Shown: piece after piece, positions 54,455-62,895 of the stretch | Layout: every line of letters begins with the position of its first letter | Numbering within the stretch: the first letter of the stretch is position 1 | DNA from: DATAUD01 sp035511075 | GTDB lineage: Bacteria; Verrucomicrobiota; Verrucomicrobiia; Limisphaerales; Palsa-1400 | NCBI GenBank assembly: GCA_035511075.1 | Contig: DATKFW010000059.1 | Span: 120,583 to 184,582 of the forward strand | Direction: 5' to 3' | DNA length: 64,000 bases | Made by a program: the position numbers and the translations under genes | The notes under the pieces: generated by a model | The model's database searches: none | The model's input: only the letters and a program-made list of their open reading frames with translations | What the model was told of the DNA's origin: nothing

Positions 54455-55903
54455 ATGAGAATCGCGGCTCAAATCGATCGGCCGGTCCAACGGGCGCGTT
54501 GGGTGCCCTTCCTCGTCATTGGGTTGGCCCTCGGCGTCCTTGGCGGCACTCTGTTGTGGTCCGCCTTTGATCTGCGCGCGCGCATTCGCTCCCAAATCGT
54601 TCAGCGGGACGGAGAGATTCTCGATGCGGTTGCGGCCATGCAACATCTGAACGACCAGGCAAGCGGCGAGACAATCGCCTCCCTGGCCGATCCCGGGGAG
54701 CAATTTCAACTTGCTCTCAAAGTCTCCCGTTTGCGCAACGTGCTGGGCGTCCGGTTGTACTCCGCCGACGGAAAATCCGTGAACGCATTTCCAGCGTACA
54801 TCACCGAGACCCCGCTGCCGGATTCTGATTTGGCGCAACTGCGAAACCTTCAGGCGGTCAGCTACTTTTCCGCCAATGCGCCGATCCAGGAGCAAGACCT
54901 GCTGGCCGAGACGAACGACGCCACTGCCCCGCTCTTATTCGTGGAAGTGCCGTTGCGGACGGACGACCAGAAGCATCTGGCCGGCGTGATACAATTTCTT
55001 ATGGACGGCAGCAGCACCGCGCGTCAGTACGCCAATCTGGACCGAAACCTGGCGGTGAAGTTTTCCGCGGCGTTCGTCGTTGCCGCCGGCATCTTGATGG
55101 CCGGACTTGGGCTGGCTTTGCGCCGCGTGCAGCGCGCGAATCAGCAGTTGGCCGAACGTACCAATAACCTGTTGCAAGCAAACCGCGAACTCGCGCTTGC
55201 GGCCCGCACTTCGGCGGTGGGCGCAGTCGCGTCTCATTTGATTCATGGCCTGAGAAACCCATTGAGCGGACTGCGCAATTTCGTCCACGCCCGCAACGCT
55301 CAAGACGGCAACGGATCAGATACCGAATGGCAAACCGCCGTAAGCACGACCCAACGCATGGAAGAATTGATCAACCGGGTCGTGCGCGTCTTGCAGGAAC
55401 AACAAATCGGCGCGGAATATGAAATCTCGATCGCCGAGCTGGTGGAGATGCTCGGTCGAAAGGCATGCGCGCTGGCAGACGCGACGGGCGTTCGCTTTGG
55501 ATCCCGTGTTCTGATCGACAGGTCCGTTTCAAATCGCGAAGGCGATTTGATTTTGTTGATTCTCGAAAACCTGGTGCAAAACGCGATCGAAGCGACTCCG
55601 CCGGGCAAGAGCGTCGAACTCTGCGTGATGGGCGACGCCGGAGTCATCAAATTTGAGGTCCGCGATCAAGGGGCCGGCCTGTCGCCAGGTGTCGAATCGC
55701 GGCTCTTCATGCCTTGCACGTCGACAAAGGAAGGCGGCGGCGGAATCGGCCTGGCTATCAGCAAACAGCTCGCGCAATCTCTCGGCGCGAGGTTGGAACT
55801 GACGGACAACACTCCTTCCGGCTGCACTTTCGGCCTCAGTGTGCCCCCAACAACCTCCGGGGCCAATCCAGCGCAAAGACGACCCACAGATTTTGGCGAC
55901 TGA
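54455..55903 (+). CDS. Membrane sensor histidine kinase (NtrB/AtoS-like)
   Basis: This is a 482-residue kinase with helices at about 17-36 and 203-222 enclosing a periplasmic or membrane-proximal sensor region. The HisKA helix has His264 in HLIHGLRNPLSGLRNF, the form seen in kinases that partner NtrC-type regulators. The ATPase domain has ILENLVQNAIEATPPGK (N-box), VRDQGAGLSPG (G1) and GGGIGLAISKQLAQ (G2). There is no receiver. It is the last gene of the sigma-54 cluster and the likely partner of the GAFTDA regulator at 51057. The signal is unknown; it might sense the barrel or the periplasmic protein. Confidence 0.92.
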   Translation: MRIAAQIDRPVQRARWVPFLVIGLALGVLGGTLLWSAFDLRARIRSQIVQRDGEILDAVAAMQHLNDQASGETIASLADPGEQFQLALKVSRLRNVLGVRLYSADGKSVNAFPAYITETPLPDSDLAQLRNLQAVSYFSANAPIQEQDLLAETNDATAPLLFVEVPLRTDDQKHLAGVIQFLMDGSSTARQYANLDRNLAVKFSAAFVVAAGILMAGLGLALRRVQRANQQLAERTNNLLQANRELALAARTSAVGAVASHLIHGLRNPLSGLRNFVHARNAQDGNGSDTEWQTAVSTTQRMEELINRVVRVLQEQQIGAEYEISIAELVEMLGRKACALADATGVRFGSRVLIDRSVSNREGDLILLILENLVQNAIEATPPGKSVELCVMGDAGVIKFEVRDQGAGLSPGVESRLFMPCTSTKEGGGGIGLAISKQLAQSLGARLELTDNTPSGCTFGLSVPPTTSGANPAQRRPTDFGD

Positions 55904-55931
55904 TCAACCCTGTTAAGCATCCCTGTTTTCT

Positions 55932-58070
55932 ATGCGTCTTGTGCGATTAGTCTGCCTGGTAATGTTCTCCACGGCCGCGCCGATTTTTTCTTGCTCAGGA
56001 CAAAAGCTGACGTGGAACTGGTCCAACCCGCAGCCGCACGGCAACGACATTGTGGATATGGCTTGGAACGGAACATTGGGCGTGCAAGTCTGTGAACTGG
56101 GACGTGTTTACACCAGCCCGGATCTGGTTGACTGGTTTCCGCAAAACAGCAACCTGACAAACGACCTCGAGGCGGTCACGTTCTTCGGCTCGCGCATCAT
56201 CATCGCCGGAGCCAGCGGCGCAGTGGCTTATTCGGATGACGGCGTCAATTTCACAGCCGGTTCGCTCCACACGACCAACTGGATCGTTTCTTTGGCTGCC
56301 TCGTCGAATCTCGTGGTGGCCGTCGGCGACAACGGCGCCCTTTACACCAGCACCGACGGCGCTACCTGGAATCTCCAGGCTCCTCCACCGTATTTGTTTC
56401 CATACTGGCTTCTCAGCGTCGCGTACGGCAACGGCTTGTTCGTGACTACAGGTGAACAGGGTTACATCGCCACCAGCAAGAATGGCACTAACTGGACGGC
56501 CTGTTCCATCGAGGAGTCCTACGGCGAGTTGGAGGACGTGGCTTGGGTTGATACGTCCGGCTCCCACACGAATTTCCCCTACAAAGGTTTTTGGACCGTC
56601 AGCGATGCCGGCGACGCGTTCTACAGCACGACCTCCGGTGCGAGCTGGACTCAATTCAGCTTTGGTTCTAAAGACCCTTCGACCAACGTGCTTTATACCA
56701 TCGCGGCTGACGATGTCACGGGCCTGTTGGCCGGAAATTCGGAGGCGCGATTGGGTTCCATGGTCTCCAACCAACTTGTCTGGCCCGTCCAGATCGGTCC
56801 CGCTCTTACCAACGTGCCGTCATGGACCTATTATGCCTCGGTCCTGCAATCCGACGGCAACTATGAACTGGCCGGATCCGACGGCATGTTGGTGCAAAGT
56901 TATCTTACCAACGGAAATTACTGCTGGAACACGCCCTATTATTCTCCGCGCGATTGGCTGTTTCAGGTGACACAGGCCAACGGCCTCTACGTTGCCGTGG
57001 GGGACAATGTGCGCATCATGACGAGTAGCGATGGCGCGGACTGGACAGTCGAAGAAGTTCCGCTGACTAATTCCGTCTCCCTCGCCGAGACGGTATTCAA
57101 TTGTGTTGGCGGCACGACCAATTTCCTGGTGGCCGCCGGCACCAGAGGCAGTCTGGCCGTCAGCCCGAATATCCCTGTTCAGGTCGTGGAAACCAACGAG
57201 AACGGCAGTTTGTTCACCAACACCGCCAGTTCACTGGGTGTCATTTGGTATTCCCTGCCCGCGCCGGCGGGAACGACGAATGATCTGGCCGGCATCTGCG
57301 TTTTCACCAACAACTTCTTCCTGGTTGGCGGCAATGGAGCGCTTCTCAGCAGTCCCGATGGCACAAACTGGAGCAATATCAGGTCTGGAACGTCGAACTA
57401 CCTGTCCGGCATCGCTGCCTTTACCAATGGCCTCCTCGTGCTCACGGGCGATGAGGGCACGATTCTTACCAGCCCGGACGGCACGAATTGGACCAGTCAC
57501 GATTCGGGCACGAAGAACTGGCTCTACCGCCTGCGTTGCGTCGATGGCCATCTGTTGGCGGTCGGCGAGCATGGCACGATGCTGACCAGCACCGACGGCA
57601 CGAATTGGACCTCGACTCACAGCGGCGTGACCGACTGGCTCAATGACGCGATCATGATTAGCAACACCTGTTATGTTGTGGGAGATCAAGGCGTCGTATT
57701 GGCCAGCACAAATTTTGTAAACTGGACCAATATCGGCACCATCACGACCAAGTCACTCGAAGGCGCCGCCACGCAAAATGGCCAATTGGTGGTGGTCGGC
57801 ATTGAAGGCAGTATTCTGCGAAGCCAGGTTTTGCCCGTGCTGACTCCAGTGAACTTTATCAGCTTCGGACAATCGGGAGGTTACAATGTCTTTTCAGTGG
57901 CAGGCGTCGTGGACCAGCAATTCACTCTGGATTCGAGCACTAATCTTGTGGACTGGGTGACCGGCCCTTTGCAGGACTTGATCTATGGCGACGGGACGTT
58001 GATCTTTTATGAAAGCCTGCCCGCCCCGCCCCCGCCTGGCCAGACCTATCGTTGCACCTTGGTGCCTTGA
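55932..58070 (+). CDS. Large secreted beta-propeller (YCF48/BNR-like)
   Basis: This is a 712-residue protein with a signal peptide (MRLVRLVCLVMFSTAAPIFS; a Cys follows, which could be a lipobox). It has about thirteen propeller-type repeats with VAVGDNGALYTSTDGATW and LTGDEGTILTSPDGTNW units, enough for one or two propellers. The C-terminal 75 residues form the shared module (FTLDSSTNLVDW, then YRCTLVP). It is homologous to the protein at 32619 (YGNGLFV and TNWTS motifs) and probably arose by duplication. It lies 28 bases after the histidine kinase gene and may share its transcript, but the sequence between shows no ribosome site. Likely an exported binding protein. Confidence 0.85.
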   Translation: MRLVRLVCLVMFSTAAPIFSCSGQKLTWNWSNPQPHGNDIVDMAWNGTLGVQVCELGRVYTSPDLVDWFPQNSNLTNDLEAVTFFGSRIIIAGASGAVAYSDDGVNFTAGSLHTTNWIVSLAASSNLVVAVGDNGALYTSTDGATWNLQAPPPYLFPYWLLSVAYGNGLFVTTGEQGYIATSKNGTNWTACSIEESYGELEDVAWVDTSGSHTNFPYKGFWTVSDAGDAFYSTTSGASWTQFSFGSKDPSTNVLYTIAADDVTGLLAGNSEARLGSMVSNQLVWPVQIGPALTNVPSWTYYASVLQSDGNYELAGSDGMLVQSYLTNGNYCWNTPYYSPRDWLFQVTQANGLYVAVGDNVRIMTSSDGADWTVEEVPLTNSVSLAETVFNCVGGTTNFLVAAGTRGSLAVSPNIPVQVVETNENGSLFTNTASSLGVIWYSLPAPAGTTNDLAGICVFTNNFFLVGGNGALLSSPDGTNWSNIRSGTSNYLSGIAAFTNGLLVLTGDEGTILTSPDGTNWTSHDSGTKNWLYRLRCVDGHLLAVGEHGTMLTSTDGTNWTSTHSGVTDWLNDAIMISNTCYVVGDQGVVLASTNFVNWTNIGTITTKSLEGAATQNGQLVVVGIEGSILRSQVLPVLTPVNFISFGQSGGYNVFSVAGVVDQQFTLDSSTNLVDWVTGPLQDLIYGDGTLIFYESLPAPPPPGQTYRCTLVP

Positions 58071-58141
58071 CTGATTCCCATCGTTTCTTCGGTGAACACC
58101 CTATAGCGTCGGATCGCATTTACGGTGTAGATTCCATCACT

Positions 58142-58297
58142 ATGTTAGGAACTGTTTTAATTATACTGCTCATTCTGATGTTGCTCGGCGCACTACCAAC
58201 TTGGCCGCACAGCCGGAGTTGGGGCTATTATCCGAGCGGCGGATTGGGGTTGGTTTTGATTATTTTGGTTATCCTGATTGTCCTGGGCAGACTCTGA
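58142..58297 (+). CDS. DUF3309-family small membrane protein
   Basis: This is a 51-residue protein starting MLGTVLIILLILMLLGALPT, followed by WPHSRSWGYYPSGGLGLVLI and a second hydrophobic helix. This is the canonical DUF3309 pattern: helix, PxWPHS[RK]xWGYxPSG, helix. Such proteins are about 50 residues long, sit in the inner membrane and are frequent in soil bacteria. Function is unknown, although they often sit beside stress genes like the DUF5670 gene elsewhere in this window. The frame opens earlier (58052) but only the region from 58142 matches the family. Confidence 0.82.
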   Translation: MLGTVLIILLILMLLGALPTWPHSRSWGYYPSGGLGLVLIILVILIVLGRL

Positions 58298-58615
58298 ACA
58301 GGCTGGTGAGGATACGCGAGTTCGAGCGCCCAGTGGGTAATTGGCGGTCCACGTCGGGAGTGCGCGTTCGTGAACGCGCCTCTTTTCCTTCGGCGTAGTT
58401 CAGTTCTCGTCGTCAGGCGTCATTCGCGCAAACGACACGAATGTATGGCGCGAGCAGTGAAATGACACACCTTGCTTCCGATCCCCCGCTCCCCAGCCTT
58501 TTTTTGGATTCGTGCCTTAAATCTATCCAGCAAACTTCACAGTGAAAAGGCGATGGGAATTTGCATCGTGGGGCCGGTTTCTCGGATGTCTGCACGTTAA
58601 TGAAGTTCATCAGGA
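58298..58615. other. Intergenic region before tRNA-Val
   Basis: These 318 bases hold a short perfect palindrome (58362-58379) and no supported gene; a minus-strand frame (58413-58700) runs through the tRNA and is rejected. No repeat matching the tRNA end was found here. Confidence 0.45.
58362..58386 (+). terminator. Short GC-rich hairpin, possible terminator
   Basis: GCGCGTTCGTGAACGCGC at 58362-58379 is self-complementary and is followed by CTCTTTTCC. It lies 65 bases after the DUF3309 stop. Stem and T-run are short, so termination is only possible. Confidence 0.4.
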
Positions 58616-58690
58616 TGGTGCGCGCTGCAGGGTTTGAACCTGCGACCCCTACCGTGTGAAGGTAATGCTCTACCACTGAGCTAAGCGCGC
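58616..58690 (-). tRNA. tRNA-Val (anticodon CAC)
   Basis: Read on the minus strand, the acceptor stem GCGCGCT (58690-58684) pairs with AGCGCGC (58626-58620). Discriminator A (58619) is followed by encoded CCA (58618-58616). The anticodon loop is TTCACAC, giving CAC, and the T-arm is CAGGTTCAAACCCTG. A truncated recombinase gene starts about 100 bases beyond its 5' end. Confidence 0.95.
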
Positions 58691-58744
58691 AAAACACCAA
58701 TGTTTACAAGGCTAAAATCAACTCCTGCAAAACTTAAAAATCCG

Positions 58745-58769
58745 ACTTGTAACCCGCACTTGTAACCCG
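58745..58769. repeat. Tandem 12-bp direct repeat next to the recombinase gene
   Basis: ACTTGTAACCCG occurs twice (58745-58756 and 58758-58769), one base apart. The pair is enclosed by AAATCCG and CGGATTT. It lies between tRNA-Val and the recombinase start, where arm-type recombinase sites or an attachment site are often found. Confidence 0.5.
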
Positions 58770-58793
58770 ACGGATTTGTGGTATATTTTCCAC

Positions 58794-59204
58794 ATGAAAA
58801 CGGTGCTGGAAAACGAACCCAAACCGGCTGTGCAGCAGCCGGTCTTTCACAAAGTCGCAGAGAACTTGTATCGCCTCGAATCATCTGGCGGATATTATGC
58901 TTTGATTAAAAAAGGCGGCAAGCAATTTCGTCGCTCACTTAAGACCAAAGATCGAAAACTAGCAGACCGTCGGTTAAAGGAGACCAAGGAACAGATCGGC
59001 TGTTTATCGCTGACCGATGATGCCAAACTCGGCTTTGAGGCAGTTGCGAACCGTTGGCTGGAAAGCATCAAACACACCCTGGCCGATGGCACCATCCAAC
59101 AACGAGAAATCCGGATCAAGAACCTCGCCCCGTTTTTCAAAGGCACGTCACTGCGGAGCGTTCCTGAAAGGCCACCGCCAGGTTTCGCAGATTCCGCCCC
59201 ATAA
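58794..59204 (+). pseudogene. Truncated tyrosine recombinase (integrase N-terminal part)
   Basis: From the ATG at 58794 the frame gives 136 residues: an arm-binding region (YALIKKGGKQFRRSLKTKDR, KLADRRLKETKEQ) and part of the SAM-like core-binding domain (GFEAVANRWLESIKHTLADG, KNLAPFFKGTSLRSV). That is the usual N-terminal 130 residues of a phage-type integrase. After about 59160 the reading turns into PERPPPGFADSAP and stops. The catalytic domain with its Arg, His-x-x-Arg and Tyr residues is missing (about 200-250 residues). The 3' end overlaps the minus-strand 95-codon gene, which points to a deletion junction. It is almost surely inactive. Confidence 0.85.
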
Positions 59205-59424
59205 TCCGCACCTTATGATTGACGAATGAAAGCGCAATTGTGTCGTTATCGTGGGTGGACACGAACTCGGCGAGTTCCAAATGGTGATAGGGGAGCAGAT
59301 AAAAACGGGTGGGAGTCAGTTCCAGCCGTATATTGTCCAACGGAACATGGCTGCCCATCACTTCGCGGCTCAGGTGATAACACTCCGGGCGTTCCTTGAA
59401 TTCTCTCATTCTTAAATCGCTCAT
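59137..59424 (-). CDS. Small hypothetical protein coupled to the relaxase
   Basis: The ATG at 59424 overlaps the relaxase stop by 4 bases (ATGA), good evidence of translation. The 95-residue product starts MSDLRMREFKERPECYHLSR and contains RLELTPTRFYLLPYHHLELA and TIALSFVNHKVRIMGRNLRN. The second half looks like a small alpha/beta domain that might bind nucleic acid, but no family is recognised. Its last codons (about 59137-59165) run across the junction with the recombinase fragment, so the native C-terminus may have been changed. Confidence 0.65.
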   Translation of the reverse strand: MSDLRMREFKERPECYHLSREVMGSHVPLDNIRLELTPTRFYLLPYHHLELAEFVSTHDNDTIALSFVNHKVRIMGRNLRNLAVAFQERSAVTCL

Positions 59425-62345
59425 ACTCCGATGCCTCCTCCATATCTATGTTTGTATTTTTGACTTTGAGTGATTCTACGCGCTGGCCGAATCGCTGGCG
59501 ATTGCCGCACCGGCTCCGATTGTTTCGGCGTTTCGGTTTGCTGCGCCGCCTCGGGCACCTTCGCGGCTTCTGCCTGCCCAAACAATTCAGCCCGGCGCTG
59601 CGCGGTTTGACGTTGCGAGTGCTGGACGCTGAGGACGTATCCAATGTCGCGGCCCCAAGCTTTTGCCAGCGCATGGACCACGGATTCTTTGGCGATGTCC
59701 AAGGCCAGTTCACGGCTCCCGGAACGGATGACATTTTGGCGAAGCTGGATTTTGTCGGCAGTGAAAATCTGGATTCCTTTCCGGCCCCGTGAAATCGTCA
59801 CATACCATTGCTGATCGTTGGTTGCGGCCTGCACGGAGGAATCAGAGAACAGAACGTAATCCACCGTCTTGCCTTGGGCGGCGTAGGAAGTGACCGCATA
59901 GCCGCGCACGAACTGGCGGTAGGACTTGTCTAGGGTCCGACCGTCCACTAGGGCGATGCGTCCATCCGGGTGAACCTGTTTGACCGTGACCAGTTCACCA
60001 TTGACCACCTTGCTCCCGTCTGTGGTGTTCCCATTGGATTTCAATTGCAGCCGGTCGCCGCTGGCCAAGAGCAATTCCTTGGGCTGGCAAACCATGAGCC
60101 GGTCGAGGTCTTTGAAGGGAACCGGGCGAATGCGCTGGTTGGCCTCAATCAATAGATGTTTGTTAGTGATGGCGAGCAAGCGGCCGCTATCGCCGGGCTT
60201 GTAGCCGCTGACGGGCCGGTTGAACACCAGAACGGAATCAGGAGCGTAAGATCGCGCATCCCGTTTTTGGGCATCCGTCAAATCCAGCCGTTCCAGCGCG
60301 GTCACGGTGATTTCCTCCTGACCGACCAGTCCTTGAGCTTTCAATCCATCCCGCACCCGCTCATTGACCTTGTGAATCTCCAACCAGCTTTGCGAGACGA
60401 CCACGGTGGAATGATTCGCCTTCACCAGTTCCAGAAAACGCTCTGTGAGCTTTTGCTGTTGGTTAGCAAGGGTGCAGGCGACAATGGCGTCCTGCTTGTC
60501 CAGCCGGTCAAAGGATTGAGCCAGCTTCCCGGCCTGCGCTTCACCGACCGCCAGCCGGTATTGCTCCAGCCACTTCCGTTCCGCCTGAGTTTTCGCTTCG
60601 TTGGGATTCTGGCGGCGAATGCTGGTCAATTCGGCATATTCCAACCCGGAGTATTTTTCGATGGCTCGGAGTGCGTCGGTGGCTTCCACGGCCCCATGCT
60701 GGTGAGTGTCGCCGGAGAGAATCACCCGGCCCTCGTTTTCTTTGACCAGCCGGAGCAGTTCCAGCATTTGCCTGCCGCCGATCTGTCCGGCCTCGTCCAC
60801 CAGAACGACCGCGCCGCGAAGCAGTGAACCGCGAGCCAGAAATGCGCTGAGTGTCTGTGCGCCATCGAACCCGTCCCGCTCCAAATCCATCACTTGCAGG
60901 CGTTGTGGAGCGAGGACTTGCACCGCGCAGCCGCTTCGTCTGAGCGCCAAATCAACCTGCCGGAGCGTGTAGCTTTTGCCCGTGCCAGCCCCGCCGCGAA
61001 ACAGGGTGACAAAATCCCGCGAGGTCAGGATATGATTGACGGCTTGACGCTGTTCCTTGTCCAGGGCGGGATTGACCACGGGCGGACGAGCGCAAAGCGG
61101 CCTGTAACTGCGGATGCCCTCTCGCGCCAAACAGACAATTTCCCATTCCCGGCCCAAGACCTCCCGCGTTGTCACTCTGCCAGGGGAAGCCTCGTCCCGC
61201 ACGTAGCCACGATCTTTTGTGACGGCCTGAATGTCAGCCAATGACACTTCCCGCCCGCGAGCATGTTCGAGCGCATGACGCCAAAGTTCCTGTTCCCGGA
61301 CAACCGAGCGGCGGTCAAACAAATGATCTTCCGCCCAAGTCACGGCTTCAGCGGCGGTCATTTTCGGGACGTCAGGTTGCAACGGCGCGTTTCGATCAAG
61401 CCGGGTCAACTGAATGCGTTCGTCGGATGAAAGCTGTCCATTCCACAACGATTGCAGCCGGGCAATTCCCACATCCTTGATTTTTCGCGCCCGTTCCTTG
61501 TGGGCGATATGGTCCCGAATGGCGTTGATGTTCCGACCGGCCTTCTCCGGTTCTTTGGCCAGCAACTCCCGCGTTTTCCGGTCAATCTCCTGATGCCGCT
61601 TGGAAAATCGCCCAATCAATTCCTGAGAGACGCCCCGAATCTCAAAATCCCCTCGCGGATTATTCTCAATGCCGTAACCAAAACGAACCAGCGCCTTGGT
61701 CAGTTCATGGTAATAGACCTGAACCGCGAATTTTTTGGCCATCAGCATTTCGCACGTTTCCAACGCCTTCCAACGGTTCTCGACTGAATCCCTCGTGGCA
61801 TTGAACAGGATGCAATGGGTGTGCAAATGCGGGTCTAACGCTCTGGACGTATCATGCCGGAAAACTGCTCCCACCAGGTTGCCGGACAAACGATATGACG
61901 ATTCTCCCTGTTTCCGAACCCGTGTGGCCGCGTGCATTTCCAGTTGCCGCAATGCCACTTGCACGGCCTCATCATGCGCTTCCAAAATCCGCCGGTCATC
62001 TCCCACCAACGCCGCAATGGACACTGATTTGGGCGGCGAAAATGTGAAATCGAAGAACACCCGGCGATTGGCAACCTCATGAAGATTGCCGTCCTTCCCC
62101 GCTTCCATCCGTGTTCCATTATGCCGCTGGGTCAATCGTTCGCCTGTGGTTGGATGAAGGTTCCGGCACAGTTTCAGGAACTCATCCGTATGCGTCACTC
62201 CTGAAAGCCCCAATGATTCCGCGCCCTGTCCAATCCATTGCCCCATTACCCGACGACCTTCCATGTAATAGTCGCCAACCTGCAAATGCTCCTTAAAGTA
62301 TTCCTCCGCATTCGACAAACTGTATTGGGCCTTCGTAGCCAGCAT
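59421..62345 (-). CDS. MobF (TrwC/TraI-type) relaxase-helicase
   Basis: This 974-residue conjugative relaxase is of normal length. Its N-terminal relaxase domain has catalytic Tyr candidates near 16, 26 and 27 (NAEEYFKEHLQVGDYYMEG), the FTFSPPKSVS strand, and the metal triad His173, His175 and His177 (DPHLHTHCILFN). A RecD/UvrD-like helicase follows with Walker A FRGGAGTGKSYT (451-458), Walker B VVLVDEAG (513-520) and late motifs VTSYAAQGKTVDYVLF and YVTISRGRKGIQIF. The last 60 residues are Gln/Pro-rich. It would nick the element at its origin of transfer and pilot the strand into a recipient. It is read divergently from the small accessory and ParA-like genes. Confidence 0.96.
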   Translation of the reverse strand: MLATKAQYSLSNAEEYFKEHLQVGDYYMEGRRVMGQWIGQGAESLGLSGVTHTDEFLKLCRNLHPTTGERLTQRHNGTRMEAGKDGNLHEVANRRVFFDFTFSPPKSVSIAALVGDDRRILEAHDEAVQVALRQLEMHAATRVRKQGESSYRLSGNLVGAVFRHDTSRALDPHLHTHCILFNATRDSVENRWKALETCEMLMAKKFAVQVYYHELTKALVRFGYGIENNPRGDFEIRGVSQELIGRFSKRHQEIDRKTRELLAKEPEKAGRNINAIRDHIAHKERARKIKDVGIARLQSLWNGQLSSDERIQLTRLDRNAPLQPDVPKMTAAEAVTWAEDHLFDRRSVVREQELWRHALEHARGREVSLADIQAVTKDRGYVRDEASPGRVTTREVLGREWEIVCLAREGIRSYRPLCARPPVVNPALDKEQRQAVNHILTSRDFVTLFRGGAGTGKSYTLRQVDLALRRSGCAVQVLAPQRLQVMDLERDGFDGAQTLSAFLARGSLLRGAVVLVDEAGQIGGRQMLELLRLVKENEGRVILSGDTHQHGAVEATDALRAIEKYSGLEYAELTSIRRQNPNEAKTQAERKWLEQYRLAVGEAQAGKLAQSFDRLDKQDAIVACTLANQQQKLTERFLELVKANHSTVVVSQSWLEIHKVNERVRDGLKAQGLVGQEEITVTALERLDLTDAQKRDARSYAPDSVLVFNRPVSGYKPGDSGRLLAITNKHLLIEANQRIRPVPFKDLDRLMVCQPKELLLASGDRLQLKSNGNTTDGSKVVNGELVTVKQVHPDGRIALVDGRTLDKSYRQFVRGYAVTSYAAQGKTVDYVLFSDSSVQAATNDQQWYVTISRGRKGIQIFTADKIQLRQNVIRSGSRELALDIAKESVVHALAKAWGRDIGYVLSVQHSQRQTAQRRAELFGQAEAAKVPEAAQQTETPKQSEPVRQSPAIRPARRITQSQKYKHRYGGGIGV

Positions 62346-62473
62346 GTCTCAAAACTATCATCGAGCGGGCAAGATTTTGCTCCCAGGTGTGCGCAAAAAA
62401 TCTGGTTGGCAATGCTACCTATAATGTGAATTGGTTATGGGACGCTTGTCTCCTTGCTGGAGCAAGGGGGCGG
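62346..62473. other. Divergent promoter region, candidate origin of transfer
   Basis: This 128-base gap separates the relaxase from the divergent accessory gene. It holds a perfect TATAAT (62420-62425) and a hairpin CCTTGC/GCAAGG (62452-62467) that overlaps the purine-rich ribosome site of the next gene. MobF nick sites commonly lie in this position, but no known nic motif was recognised. Confidence 0.35.
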
Positions 62474-62890
62474 ATGGAAACCGTTTTCCGAAGCGATTTT
62501 CCAAATCAGTTCGAAAACAAGTTCCGAATGAACATTCCAAACGAGTCAGCGGCGGAATTGATCGCGCGTTTCAGCCCGAAGCGGCCCAAGCCCCACGCCG
62601 GACTTCATCCGCACGCTGAGTTCATTCGCGAACTCCGGCGCAACCGCGCCTCGTACGACACCATCGTCGCCATTTTGCGGGAGCGGCACAGCCTTCAAGT
62701 CACCGACACCACCGTCCGCCATTTCTGCCGTGACATCTTGCAGGAGCGACCAGCCAGACGGCGGGCCAAGGCGGCGCAGACGCAGGCCATGCCTAGCCGT
62801 CAACCGGCTCAAACCCTTTCGCCTCGACCCGCCCGGAACCCAAGTGTGGACGGGCCGCAAATCGCCGAGGTGGAATTCACCGACGAATAA
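62474..62890 (+). CDS. Putative mobilisation accessory (DNA-binding) protein
   Basis: The ATG at 62474 has AAGGGGG directly upstream; a later ATG (62528) gives MNIPNESAAELIARFSPKRP. The 138-residue product has a basic helical core resembling a helix-turn-helix (IRELRRNRASYDTIVAILRE and VTDTTVRHFCRDILQ) and a disordered basic Gln/Pro-rich tail. Its place, 5 bases before a ParA-like ATPase and divergent from the relaxase, fits a TraK/MobC-like accessory factor that binds the transfer origin. The assignment comes from position and shape, not from a recognised family. Confidence 0.65.
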   Translation: METVFRSDFPNQFENKFRMNIPNESAAELIARFSPKRPKPHAGLHPHAEFIRELRRNRASYDTIVAILRERHSLQVTDTTVRHFCRDILQERPARRRAKAAQTQAMPSRQPAQTLSPRPARNPSVDGPQIAEVEFTDE

Positions 62891-62895
62891 ACATT

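Noticed and set aside
58413..58700. 95-codon minus-strand frame
   Set aside because: It passes through tRNA-Val.
60156..60827. 223-codon plus-strand frame
   Set aside because: It is the shadow of the relaxase-helicase, which carries all catalytic motifs on the minus strand.
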